Shown piece by piece: positions 31,817 to 41,649 of a DNA stretch of 46,671 nucleotides. Under the pieces are notes generated by a model that worked only from the letters and a program-made list of their open reading frames with translations, was not told the DNA's origin and did not search any database. Position numbers and translations under genes: made by a program. Origin of the DNA: Chara braunii (taxonomy: Eukaryota > Streptophyta > Charophyceae > Charales > Characeae); contig BFEA01000160.1 in NCBI GenBank assembly GCA_003427395.1, forward strand, positions 1,912,485 to 1,959,155, given 5' to 3'. Position 1 is the first letter of the stretch. Each line of letters begins with the position of its first letter.

Positions 31817-32033
31817 TCCTTTCATTTTTCTTTTCTTCGCTCATCTTATTTCTTCTTCTACTTAAGGTGCTTACGCTCTTAGTCAATAGTTCTGTGACAA
31901 TATATATATATATATATATGAGTCGATGAAACTCCGACGAAACAGTTTGTCACAGCCCCTCGTTTGTTGTCCTCTTCTCTCTCTCTGCCTACGGTTTACC
32001 GGGCAGTTCTGTTTGTGATGATATATAGGATAT
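31817..32033 (+). mobile_element. Hammerhead-like element, copy D
   Basis: The copy starts with a segment shared with copy E (CTTTCATTTTTC to TTACGCTCTTAGTCAATAG). CTGTGACAA (31892-31900) pairs with TTGTCACAG (31947-31955). Between them are an AT dinucleotide tract, ATGAGTCGA, loop TGAAACT, CCGAC and intact GAAAC (31939-31943), but the CTGATGA box is lost. The conserved body with CTGCCTACGGTTTACCGGGCAG-type hairpin follows to about 32033. It abuts the 5' end of the truncated LINE. Confidence 0.65.
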
Positions 32034-32640
32034 ATATATATATATATCCCTACATGTTGACATAAGGCAGGGTTAAGGCCAAACATGCCCCTGTCCTCCA
32101 CCGCTCTCCCCCCCCCCCACCCCACCTCTCCCCCTCTTCTCCACGCACACCCAATCACTCCCCTCTTTTTCACTTGAAGAGGGTAAACAATTTTGAACTC
32201 AGAAGTATTCCCCCCAAACTCTTAACCCCCCTTTTACTACTTAAGGTGTTTTTTTATCAGCAACTTTATTTTGGAAGCTCTAAATCAGGTCTAGTGTCCT
32301 CTATATGCCCAATAACGTCCTCATCAAAGGCGTTCGGATAACTCTTCGCAATCCGGTCATGGAGTACCGTGAGAGACAAAGCAACAGGTGGCATTGGCAT
32401 GTCCACAATGATGAAAGAAGCCACAGCACCAAAGGCACCCGTGTGTCAGGATGAATGATGCGCACCGGGGACTAGACTGACGGGTTTACGAGGCCCAAAC
32501 TCAAAACCCGCATTTCAAAAAACATAATAGGGTTCTCGACCTTTTCATTTTAGAAGCGCCTGAGCGGACAATCACAGAAGGTTCATTTCCCACAATTGGC
32601 TTCCAGTTAAAGCTGTTGTGAACACATCCCGGCCTGCACA
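32034..32640. other. Spacer without a supported gene
   Basis: AT dinucleotide runs, C-rich stretches and no convincing frame or repeat. Confidence 0.3.
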
Positions 32641-32661
32641 CACAAAGAGAAACCATTTGGG

Positions 32662-32690
32662 GGGCGAGAGAGAGAGAGGGGGGGGNNNNN

Positions 32691-32762
<72 letters not shown>
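32662..32762. repeat. (GA)n microsatellite with scaffold gap
   Basis: A GA tract is interrupted by five N at 32696-32700, so its true length is uncertain. Confidence 0.95.
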
Positions 32763-32763
<1 letters not shown>

Positions 32764-33059
32764 AGTTTTCATGCCATGTGGCATCCAAAGGACGGAGGAA
32801 GACGGAAAAAGAAGACAACTAGTCCAGCTGTTATGCCATGTGGGGCATGACGGAGGTAGAGGGGCAAGAGAGAGGGAGAAAGAGAAAGAACACAGCTGAG
32901 TGTGGGGGGCGGGGAGACATTGGAATAAGCGACTTTTTATTTGCATGAAACTGGGGCGGCGGAGCTGCTCTGTGAGCGCTCAAGATGGGGGTCCATCCAA
33001 ATAAGAGAGCATTGAGTTCAAGTTGTGCAATAGGCCAAACACAACTTAAGACAAACAAA

Positions 33060-33230
33060 ATATGTGTGTCTGTGTCTGTGTGTCTGTGTGTCTGTGTGTG
33101 TGTGTGTGCGTGTGTCTGTGTGTGTGTGTGATTTGCACCACAACAGCCTCTGTTCCACCCAGATGAGTAGGTCATGTGTGTGTGTGCGTGTGTGTGCGTG
33201 TGTGTGCATGTGTGTGTGTGTGTGTGACAA
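33060..33230. repeat. (GT)n microsatellites
   Basis: Two TG/CTGTG-type tracts (about 33063-33130 and 33175-33228) are separated by unique sequence containing CACAACAGCCTCTGTTCCACC. Nearly the same sequence recurs at 39188-39210, next to another GT-rich tract, so the pair may be part of a longer repeat. Confidence 0.9.
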
Positions 33231-33508
33231 GGGTACATTCAAAAGTGGCCCCATCTTATAATTGTCAGGTGGCAAGTTCAGCCATCTCACACCTCTCCCC
33301 TTCCCTAGTTTTCATTGTTCTTCCTTCCTTCCCCCGGTTTTTTAATTTTTCTTGGGTATAGTGTGCCATTCAATGCCAGGCGGCGGAAGGAAGAGAAAAC
33401 GGGCAGGGAATAGGGAGGGGGGAGGGGGGAGGGGGATCACAATGGAGAACGTCACAAGAGGTAATTTCAAAAGAGGGAGAATTTTTTTGACCCTTTCCTT
33501 GCAGAACC

Positions 33509-33680
33509 TTTTTTTTTTTTTCTTTTTTTCTTTTTGAGTTAAAACTTAAAACACTCCCTCTAGTGCTAGTGCTGCTGATAAGAGCAGACACCGCTATCAC
33601 CTGGGGAGAGGCTCCATCTATTGGTGGGGAGCATCACCTGCAGCTGGAAAACGGGTCCAGCGTCAGGCTTTTCCCAGAGA
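33509..33680 (-). mobile_element. Very short 5'-truncated LINE copy
   Basis: On the minus strand this is only the LINE 3' tail (GGTGATGCTCCCCACCAATA, then the CACTAGCAC-type hairpin), followed by poly(A), seen as the T run at 33509-33535. It matches the end of the 26.4-kb LINE with scattered differences. Confidence 0.75.
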
Positions 33681-34001
33681 CTTTCTTTGTCAAAGTTCTC
33701 TGTTTTTTCTGATTCATTCCTTGCAGAACCTTGAAACGCACTGTGCAGAAAAAAAAAAGGAAACAGCTTCAGGCCTTCTATTGTCTGGCACCGCCATCCA
33801 TTTTGCTCTGGTAGGCTGACCGCCGAAACTCGAGGCCGCAAGCACACCGGGTTGAAGAAAAATGGCTGGGAAACGTATTGGTGGTGTAAGCCTATTCACA
33901 TGTACGGGCGTCCTCCACTTCACAAGGGGAGGAGAGGAGGGGGGGAGGTTCACAAAATGGAGAATGTCACAAGGGGTAATTTAAAAAGAAGGAGAACTTA
34001 A

Positions 34002-34118
34002 ACCACCAGTACCTACCGCATTTTTCGTACCACCCAGCCTCGGATGAATTTGGACTGAATGGCCAGGCCGATCCGGCTTCCACGTTAACGGCCACCCCAA
34101 CCGGTAGGTACTGGTGGT
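34002..34118. mobile_element. 117-bp MITE with TTAA duplication
   Basis: Perfect 17-bp inverted ends ACCACCAGTACCTACCG (34002-34018 and 34102-34118) are flanked by TTAA on both sides (33998-34001 and 34119-34122). TTAA target duplication is the hallmark of piggyBac-type transposition. The ends differ from the classic CCC start, so the superfamily call is tentative. Confidence 0.85.
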
Positions 34119-34289
34119 TTAAGAAGGGGTACCGTCAAAAGAGGGAGAAGCGCACAAGGAAGAAACTTCAAAAGTGGGGATAGCTTCACAAGGGAGGGAG
34201 AGTATAAAAAAAGTGAGAACCTCGAAAGGGGGCAACTTTCAAAGGGGCAACTTTCAAAGGGGGCATCTTGACAAGGGGGCAACTTGAAA

Positions 34290-34440
34290 AAGGGGAAGCA
34301 CTTGCCGGTGAAATGCCGGGCAGTAGGCCTACTGGAGCAAAATGGCTGATGGCGCCGGCCAAAAGAAGGCCCATGCCGGTTCGTTTTTTCTTCGCCCGCC
34401 GTGCAGTGCTTTTCGAGGCTCGGCAAAGGGAAGGGTCAAA
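34290..34440. mobile_element. Partial TTAA-family MITE core
   Basis: CCTACTGGAGCAAAATGGCT followed by GATGGCGCCGGCCAAAAG matches the internal core of the copies at 35.2, 38.2 and 43.2 kb. The ends are lost. Confidence 0.5.
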
Positions 34441-34452
34441 AGTACGGGTGGT

Positions 34453-34524
34453 GTCCTTCAGGACATCCGTTAAAATTGGAACGATACACAGAATATTTCA
34501 TATTAGCATGATGGCCCCTGTCCA

Positions 34525-34557
<33 letters not shown>
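34453..34557 (+). pseudogene. U6 snRNA retropseudogene, rearranged
   Basis: GTCCTTCAGGACATCCGTTA and AAATTGGAACGATACA match the U6 5' hairpin and start. Then come a diverged stretch with TATTAGCATG and ATGGCCCCTG, and a run of about 30 A (34527-34557). Sequence after GGCCCC is missing. The A tail shows it came from RNA by retroposition. No clear target-site duplication was seen. Confidence 0.8.
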
Positions 34558-34558
<1 letters not shown>

Positions 34559-34799
34559 AGCTGACGAGAGAAAGCTTCAGAAAGGAGAAGAGAACCGACC
34601 TGGTTTTTTTAAAGATGTAATCCAGATCGGCCCGCATCCCTCGCAAAACTTTTGTATTTTTCGCAAAGTCGCTAGCGACGACGGAAAAGCTCCGAGCCGA
34701 GAAGTCGTTGAAATACGACAGAACCGCATTGCTGTCTTGGAGCCGTCCCAGCCTGCAAATCATCAATAACATGAAACTTAGGTACCTGCGGGTTTGGAG

Positions 34800-35210
34800 A
34801 CTACCACACTCTTAAGGAGATACTCACATCCGGACTCACCCAGATTTTCCCAGACGTATCTGCCCAAAAAAGGACTGTCAAATTCAGTCGAGAAAGTCCT
34901 AGTGTGAATACGCCCTTACTCTTAAAACCCCAACTGCAAAGTTATCAATTGCTGTAATTTGCGAACCCCGCCCACTGCATGCCTTGGATACTTGCTCACT
35001 CCTTTTTCTTTCGCTTCACGCCTCGACAACTTGACAAGCACTCGACAAAACAAAGGCTTGCAAGGACTTCAATTGCCCTCTCTCCTTCCAAAGGACTCCA
35101 ATCATCCAATGCCCTCTCCTTCAGAAAAAGGAGTTCAACGCCCTTCCTCCTTCAAAACTGCAAAAGAGACGAATTCCCTCTCTATTTCAAAAAGCACCTC
35201 CTTAAACCAC
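34800..35210. repeat. Spacer with imperfect CCTTC-rich repeats
   Basis: From about 35060, loosely repeated CCCTCTCCTTC-AAAGGACT units occur. They resume after the nested MITE at about 35625-35770, so the MITE interrupted them. Confidence 0.5.
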
Positions 35211-35215
35211 CACTA

Positions 35216-35596
35216 CCTTTCAGGCTGTGACGCTAAGTCTTAAACCACAAGTACACGGCCCCAGCCTTGCAGTCTGGAACTTGTCGGCATGAGAAAACGA
35301 GGCCGAAACGTCAAACGCTGGACCCACCGTTGATAAATTCGATCGGCGCTCGCGTTTTCGTTTCGCGCCTCCAGAACTTGAGGTGTCAGACCCGCAGCCC
35401 AGGTGCCCATGTACTGGTGGTTTAAAAGTAGGCTGCTCCGCATACTTCGGAGGCCGCCGGAGGATGGGCGCCACAAAGGCTGGAGCCTGGCGGCACCAGC
35501 CAAACGAAAACAAAAGTACGGTGCTGGCACGTCGGCACCCCATTGGTGCGCAGTTCAACTCCACCTCGGCAAAAAGAGGCTCGGAGGGAGTGGTGG
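35216..35596. mobile_element. TTAA-family MITE, outer copy
   Basis: The left end ACCACCACTACC after TTAA (35212-35215) and the right end GGGAGTGGTGG before TTAA (35597-35600) define it. The internal core GGCTGGAGCCTGGCGGCACC and the hairpin CCTCGGCAAAAAGAGGC match the copy at 38.2 kb. A second family member is inserted inside it. Confidence 0.75.
35244..35421. mobile_element. TTAA-family MITE nested in the outer copy
   Basis: TTAA (35240-35243) is followed by ACCACAAGTACACGG, and the right end CATGTACTGGTGGT is followed by TTAA (35422-35425). It lies wholly inside the 35216-35596 element, giving an insertion order. Confidence 0.8.
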
Positions 35597-36179
35597 TTAA
35601 AATGGGGAGGGCGGGGGGGGAGGGGGAGGACCTCCTTCAAAAGAACACTAAATTCCCTCTCTTTCAGACAAAGGACTTTGATGCCCCCTCCCCTTCCAAA
35701 AGTACTGCAATGCCTTCAGAGGCCATCTCCCCTCCAATAGGAGGGCTTTGATGCCATCTCTCCTCCACATGAACTCATTTCCCTGTGCAAACTATATAGC
35801 TACATTCAAGAGCAGGGGGCTTCAGACACTAGTCTAGTGTGAACTAGTCTCATACTAGGGAGATTAACAGTCGGGCGTTGAACGTCATGAAGCGCCATGA
35901 TGCTGGTATTGAAGTAAATACCTGCCACCATATCTCCAAGCCTCTTCTGCAGAAAGTATTTCATTTTCTTTCCGAGGTCGTACGAACCAGCGTTCCATAA
36001 CGGTTTCGATTCTCCTTCTCCCCCCCCACCATTCCTCCCTCTCCCCTCCCCTCTTCCCTTCACCCCTCTCTCCTCCCCCCTACCGTCCTCCCTCTCCCCT
36101 CCTCACTCCCTTTCTCCCTCTTCCCTTCCCCCTCCTTTCCTCCCTCTCCCCTCCCCCTCCCGCCGCCCTCCCAAAGGCC

Positions 36180-36182
36180 AGC

Positions 36183-36245
<63 letters not shown>

Positions 36246-36397
36246 CAAGAAAGAAAGAAAGCAAGAAAGAAAGAAAGAACGAACGAAAGAACGAACGAAA
36301 GAACGAACGAAAGAACGAACAAAAGAACAAACAAAGAAAGAACGAAAGAACGAACGAAAGAAAGAACGAAAGAAAGAACGAAAGAAAGAAAGAACGA

Positions 36398-36428
<31 letters not shown>

Positions 36429-36569
36429 CAAGGAAGAAAGCAAGGAAGAAAGCAAGGAAGAAAGCAACAAAGCAAGAAACAAAGCAAGAAACAAAGCAAG
36501 AAACAAAGCAAGCAAGAAACAAAGCAAGCAAGAAACAAAGCAAGCAAGAAACAAAGAAAGCAAGAAGCA

Positions 36570-36620
<51 letters not shown>

Positions 36621-36705
36621 CAAGAAAGCAAGCAAGAAAGCAAGCAAGAAAGAAAGAAAGAAAGAAAGAAGAAAGCAAGCAAGAAAGCAAGAAAGCAAGA
36701 AAGAG
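36180..36705. repeat. (AAAG)n satellite with AAAC/AAGC variants
   Basis: More than 500 bases of GAAA tetramers with GAAC, GCAA and AACA variants. The long Phe/Leu/Ser minus-strand frames over it are open because the unit lacks stops there. Confidence 0.95.
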
Positions 36706-36722
36706 AACTGATCACCCTGCCA

Positions 36723-37330
36723 ATGATCCACAAGGCCTTGCAGGGGCACACACCAAAACAAAAAGAAAAGACAAGCGAGTGCGTCGGACGAGAGGCAGCT
36801 GGGGGTAACAACGAATCTGGACGGAGAAGGAGCTCAGAATGCAAGTCGGATAGTACCCATCTGGGTCTGGTAATAACTTCCGAGATGGAAAACAAAATTC
36901 ATTTTACGGCCGCATTCGCCACTCCGCAGCTTCCGCATTTAACACTCTCCCCTTTGTATCAAACTAAACCCTCCTGCCAAGGCGTCCGACCAGATCCGTG
37001 CTTTGTAAGGAAGAACTTAGCACCAGCTGGTCTTGGTCCTGCGTGTTCAGGAGAACATAGTAGGATGTGATGCCAAGATTGCAAACACGCGAGCCCACAC
37101 ATGGAGAAAACATTCAGCAGTCCAGGTTTGCAGACAAATTCAGCTTAAGCCTTAATGTAACAAAATGCAGGTTTGCCAGTGGAACTCACATCCAGAGGAG
37201 ACAGGTGGGAAGCAGATCAATGCTGGACAAAGTTCGCATAATGAAACATCATGCTGTCTGTGTCCAGGAGCGAGCGCATTCTTCTGAAAAACTCTCACCG
37301 CCATTCACCTCCACAGGCCAGCATGATGAG
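36723..37330. other. Unique spacer without a supported gene
   Basis: Frames of 115 and 124 codons exist, but they have no recognisable domain. The second runs into the satellite that follows. Confidence 0.25.
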
Positions 37331-37336
37331 CAGCAA

Positions 37337-37700
37337 CTCAACAAGGCAACAAGGCAACAAGAAAAACAAGGCAACAAGGCAACCAGGCAACAAGGCAACA
37401 AGGCAACACGGCAACAAGGCAACAAGGCAACAAGGCAGTGAAGCAGAAAGGCGGTGAGGCACCGAGGCAGCAGGATGAGCATCCTTACAAAGCGCAAATC
37501 TGGTCAGACGCCATGGCAAGTGCCAGGGCGGCAGGATGAGCAACAAGGCAACAATGCCACAAGGCAACAAGGCAACAAGGCAACAAGGCAACAGGCAACA
37601 GGCAACAGGGAAGCAAGGCAGCAAGGTAACAAGGCAAGAAGGTAACAAGGTAACAAGGCAGAGGAAGGGGGAGGGGGAGGGGGAGGGGGAGGGGGAGGGG
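37337..37700. repeat. GGCAACAA satellite then (GGGGGA)n
   Basis: CAAGGCAA octamers (37337-37440 and 37540-37660) are split by a unique stretch of about 100 bases, and GGGGGA hexamers follow at about 37661-37698. Confidence 0.95.
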
Positions 37701-38012
37701 CAAAGCGGACAGCCAGGCTGGCAGAGGGCAACACACAGGACAGGCAAAAGGGCAGTCAAGCAGCTGGGAAGCACCGATAAGGCAACAACACAAGGCAAGT
37801 GGAAGGGCAGCCAGGCAGCAAGGTAGCATCGAAGTCGGCGAGAGCCCGACGAACCGACAAAACAGTCTGCCACTATTTCTCTGAGTTATCTATTTATGAT
37901 CTTCTCGTGCTTCTCGTGTTGTCTGCTTCTGTCAATTGCACCGGGCAGTGTCCTGGGTAAACCATGGGTGTCTTGTGGATGTGATTTAGCATTACTTGTC
38001 GTCGATCCGTTG

Positions 38013-38013
38013 C

Positions 38014-38064
<51 letters not shown>
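38013..38064. repeat. (CA)n microsatellite
   Basis: A pure CA tract of about 52 bases. Confidence 0.95.
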
Positions 38065-38069
<5 letters not shown>

Positions 38070-38210
38070 AGCAGACGAACAAAATCTATTATCTAGAACG
38101 TCTCTTCTTTTCTGCTTCTCAGTCTAAAGTTTTTTCTTTCTATTGCCACTTTGTGTGCTCTCTGGTACTTTTCACATGCGTCTCGTCTGTCTAAGTAGCT
38201 ACCTCTTTAA

Positions 38211-38382
38211 ACCACTACGACCTTTCCGGCTGGGAGGAAGTCGTAGGGTGGCCGCTACCAGACCAAAAGGGCTGGCGGTGCCAGCCAAAACAAAACGATA
38301 AATGGCACGCTGGCGCCTCAGCCAGCGCTTGGCGCACAGTTCTACTCCACCTCGGCAAAAAGAGGCTTGGAGGTAGTGGGGG
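38211..38382. mobile_element. TTAA-family MITE, uninterrupted copy
   Basis: TTAA (38207-38210) is followed by ACCACTACGACC. The core GGGCTGGCGGTGCCAGCC and the hairpin CCTCGGCAAAAAGAGGC follow. The right end GGAGGTAGTGGGGG is followed by TACA, a decayed TTAA. Confidence 0.7.
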
Positions 38383-38611
38383 TACAAGATCTGCCAAATA
38401 GTCAGTGCCACTTTATACAGAGTGGCGGCAACATTATTAGAGGGGCTGCTGTGTCTGCGATGCCTGTGTGTGCCTGCTGTGTGTTCCCCTGGTAATGACA
38501 GATAAGAAGTGATCCGCTAGCTCCAATGGTTGTGTGAACCAAAGTCTGTAGAGTTCTACTTGGGTGTGAGTAGGTGATGATCTTCTGTGGTCTCCACTTC
38601 ATGAGTACGGA

Positions 38612-38757
38612 GGAGTAGGAGGACGAAGACGAAGACGAAAACGAAGACGAAGACGAAAACGAAGACGAAGACGAAGGCGAAGGTGAAGACGAAGACGAAG
38701 ACGAAGACGAAGACGAAGACGAAGACGAAGACGAAGACGAAGACGAAGACGAAGAAG
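38612..38757. repeat. (GAAGAC)n hexamer satellite
   Basis: About 24 copies of GAAGAC with GAAAAC and GGCGAAGGT variants. The Ser-only and Phe/Val minus-strand frames are artefacts. Confidence 0.95.
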
Positions 38758-38819
38758 ATCCCGTCAAGAAAAAGCACGATCCCATTAACAAAGGCCAAAC
38801 TATCCTAGCATGCTAACAT

Positions 38820-39240
38820 GTGAGCACCACGGCAATACACCCCTGGGCCAAAGAAACAGTATGCATGGGCGCAAAGGCCACGCAGCACCAGGAGCTTCAC
38901 CCACAATGACACTCCCCAGTTTCTAACCCAACCCCCCAAGAGTCCCAAAACCTCAGCCCATGTGAATCTCACTGGCAACGACAAAAGTCACAAGTCCAGG
39001 AACAAGAGCCAACAACAAATGTCGTCGAAGTCACGTGGCACGGTGGCAAGGAAAAATCAGCTAGCGCCGAACAACAGAAGTCACAAGTCAGAAGTGCCAC
39101 TGCTTCAAGGACCCTAGAGAGACTGCCCTGTCCCATGTGCTCCAAAACAGCAGCCATGGCCCATGTCTGTGTGTTGTAGATTATCGCCACAACAGCCCCT
39201 GTTCCACCCAGATGTGCACCCGCACCCTAGAGACTGCCCC
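38820..39240. other. Spacer with internal duplication
   Basis: CCCTAGAGA(C)TGCCC occurs near 39110 and 39226, and CCACAACAGCCCCTGTTCCA matches 33.1 kb. No gene is supported. Confidence 0.35.
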
Positions 39241-39335
39241 GCCCCATTTCTGTGTGTTTGTGTTTGTGTTTGTGTTTGTGTTTGTGTTGTGTTGTGTGCG
39301 CCGCCCCATGTATGTGTATGTGTGTATGTGTGTGT
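39241..39335. repeat. (TTTGTG)n and (TGTATG)n tract
   Basis: TTTGTG hexamers (about 39253-39290) are followed by TG/TA-rich repeats. Confidence 0.9.
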
Positions 39336-39390
39336 CGTCATGTTCGGTATACACACTGTTCCACCAAAAAAAAAGACAGCATGACTGTGC

Positions 39391-39441
39391 CGAACAGACT
39401 GTTGCATCGGACTTTCACCTACTCATCAGGAGGTTGAACCT
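39391..39441 (-). mobile_element. Hammerhead-like fragment, copy F
   Basis: On the minus strand this reads GGTTCAACC hairpin, intact CTGATGA, GTAGG, loop TGAAAGT, CCGAT, then GCAAC where GAAAC is expected and ACAGTCTG. It keeps the box that copies D and E have lost, but not the second one. The body of the element is absent. Confidence 0.55.
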
Positions 39442-39657
39442 ACTCTCACAGTGTGCCTCTGCCCAGGATGCATTTCACTGACTGATAGATAAGGACTCGG
39501 CACGCTGCCCAGAATTATCTATAACCATGAAATAAATGTCGCGGATTTTAGTCATCATGCCAACCCCCTGTGTGTATATACTCTATGGATGGCTGGGGTA
39601 GGGTGGAGTGGGTGGGTGTGGGAGGGGAGCAGGTTGGGCCAAGTGTGTTACGCTTAA

Positions 39658-39690
39658 TGGGAGGGAGGGAGGGAGGGAGGGAGGGAGGTA
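39658..39690. repeat. (GGGA)n microsatellite
   Basis: GGGA tetramers in G-rich DNA. Confidence 0.9.
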
Positions 39691-39950
39691 GGTAGGGAGG
39701 GAGTCAAGGATGTGGATCATGGAAAGTAGGAAGTAGCAGCACAATGCGTTTGGAATGTTTCGGAATCTTTTGAAAGAGAACGAGGGAGACTGACATTTGC
39801 ATTCGGAGCCGTTTGATTTCTTTGAGATCGTGATTGTTTACCATGCTCCCCATTTCTCTGACAAAAGCTGTGGTGCCTTCAGTGGAGCCGGCTGCATCTT
39901 CTCCCATGACGCTCTCCACAGTCTCTCAAAGAAAGAGAAGCTATCTTCGA

Positions 39951-40074
39951 TCGATCAATCGATCAATCAGACCAATCAGACCAATCGGACCAATCAAACC
40001 AATCAGGCAAGGCGAACCAATTGAACCAATCGAACTGTGTCGTTCCTTACACAGCCACTCTCTCAAAATCAGCA

Positions 40075-40113
<39 letters not shown>
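39951..40113. repeat. (CAATC RGAC)-type tract and (AGC)n
   Basis: CCAATCAGA and CCAATCGGA units (about 39963-40030) are followed by CAG/AGC trinucleotides at 40077-40113. Confidence 0.85.
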
Positions 40114-40200
40114 GGAAGTACTCCCATTCCCCTTTTCTCCCTTGGCCCTCCTTGCCACTTTCCTTCCCAACTGCAGGTTCAAAATCTGAGCTGTTTCTGG

Positions 40201-41490
40201 CATAACAGGAAGTCAACAGGAAGTCAACAGGAAGATAACACTGCCAGTGTTCAGGAAGATAACTGGCAGATAACCACCAGATAACTGGCAGATAACCAGC
40301 AGATAACAGGCAGATAAGAGGAAGAGAACAGTGTCAAGAGAGGAAGAGAACAGTGTCAGGAGTCCTTCGGGACATCCGTTAAAATTGGAACGATACAGAG
40401 AAGATTATCATGGCCCCTGCGCAACGATGACACGCATAAATCGAGAAATGGTCCAAATTAAAAAAGAAAAAAAGAAAAAAAAGAACAATGTCAGGAAGAG
40501 AACAGGAAGATGACGGGAAGATAACCGGCAGATAACCGGCAGATAGCTGGCAGATAACCAGAAGATAACCGGAAGGTAACCGGCAGATAACCGGCAGATA
40601 ACCAGCAGATAACCGGCAGATAACAGACAGATAACAGGCAGATAACCAGAAGATAACAGGCAGATAACCACCAGATAACCACCAGATAACCACCAGATAA
40701 CCACCAGATAACAGGAAGAGAACACTGTCAGGAAGAGAACAAGAAGATACCGGGAAGATAACGGGCAGATAGCCGGCAGATAACCAGCAGATAACCGGAA
40801 GGTAACCGAAAGGTAACTGGTAGATAACCGGTAGATGACCAGCAGATAACCGGCAGATACCAGGCAGATAACCAGAAGATAACAGGCAGATAACCAGAAT
40901 ATAACAGGCAGATACCCGGCAGATAACCGGCAGATAACCGGCAGATAACCGGCAGATAACCAGAAGACAACAGGAAGATAACACTGTCAGGAAGAGAACA
41001 GGAAGATACCGGGAAGATAACCGACAGATAACCCGCAGATAACCGGCACATAACCGGAAGATAAGCGGAAGATAACCGGAAGATAACCGGAAGATAACCG
41101 GAAGATAACAGGCGGATAACCAGCAGATAACCGGCAGATAACCAGAAGATAACAGGCAGATGACCGGCAGATAACCAGAAGATAACAGGCAGATGACCAG
41201 CAGATAACCAGAAGAGAACAGGAAGATACCAGGAAGATAACCCCGCAGATAACCGGCAGATAACCAACAGATAACTGGAAGATAACCAGCAGACAACCAG
41301 CAGATAACCGGCAGATAACCAGCAGATAACCGGCAGATAACCGGCAGATAACCGGCAGATAACCGGCAGAGAACAGGAAGAGAACAGGAAGAGAACGGGA
41401 AGATAACAGGAAGATAACGGGAAGATAACAGGAAGATAACAAGAAGATAACAGGAAGATAACACCGTAGGGAAGATAAAGGGAAGATCAC
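40201..41490. repeat. CAGATAACCGG satellite with higher-order pattern
   Basis: An 11-bp unit, CAGATAACCGG, and variants (AACCAG, GAAGATAAC) run for about 1.3 kb. A distinct block, CTGTCAGGAAGAGAACA followed by GGAAGATACC, recurs near 40730, 40984 and (shortened) 41215, giving a higher-order spacing of about 230-250 bases. Because 11 is not a multiple of three, all three minus frames read the same Leu/Val/Ile/Cys-rich pattern; I do not regard the 372-codon frame as a gene. A U6 copy is inserted at 40362-40459. Confidence 0.9.
40362..40459 (+). pseudogene. U6 snRNA retropseudogene, near full length
   Basis: The U6 sequence is almost complete: 5' hairpin GTCCTTCGGGACATCC, AAATTGGAACGATACAGAGA, AGATTATCATGGCCCCTGCG (plant consensus TTAGCATGG), the GACACGC block and a plant-type end AAATCGAGAAATGGTCC. 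U6 is the catalytic-core RNA of the spliceosome. An A-rich tail (40460-40481) replaces the pol III T terminator. Imperfect 15-bp repeats AGAACAGTGTCAGGA (40347-40361) and AGAACAATGTCAGGA (40482-40496) flank it, so it was inserted by target-primed reverse transcription into the satellite. No upstream snRNA promoter box was seen. Confidence 0.9.
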
Positions 41491-41578
41491 ACTGCAAGGA
41501 AGGTGAGGTGGGTTGGTACCTGCACTCTTGAGCTGCAATGCCAACTGCCCTACACTGAACGTGTACAATCGTTAAGAC

Positions 41579-41579
<1 letters not shown>

Positions 41580-41635
<56 letters not shown>
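41580..41635. repeat. Poly(A) tract
   Basis: Two A runs separated by GG. They may be the tail of an unrecognised retroposed copy, because the preceding sequence GAACGTGTACAATCG is outside the satellite. Confidence 0.8.
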
Positions 41636-41641
<6 letters not shown>

Positions 41642-41649
41642 AAGATAAG

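Larger units (their letters stand above)
33380..34300. repeat. Imperfect low-complexity repeats with MITE relics
   Basis: Variants of TCACAAGGGGTAATTTCAAAAG and AACTTTCAAAGGGGGC recur irregularly. Partial TTAA-family MITE sequence (ACCAGAGCAAAATGGATGGC, inverted) lies at about 33785-33820. Confidence 0.5.

Noticed and set aside
36060-36895. Long Phe/Leu/Ser minus-strand frames
   Set aside because: They translate an AAAG satellite and its T-rich complement, with no domain or composition of real membrane proteins.
36723-37070. 115-codon plus-strand frame
   Set aside because: No domain, no splice context and no second copy for comparison, so it is left as a spacer.
38402-38791. Poly-Ser and Phe-Val frames
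   Set aside because: GAAGAC hexamer repeat read in different frames.
40201-41490. CRISPR-like appearance of regular repeats
   Set aside because: The units are 11 bp without unique spacers, and the context is eukaryotic.
40379-41497. 372-codon minus-strand frame rich in Leu, Val, Ile, Cys
   Set aside because: It is the reading of an 11-bp satellite. All three minus frames look alike because the unit lacks stops there.
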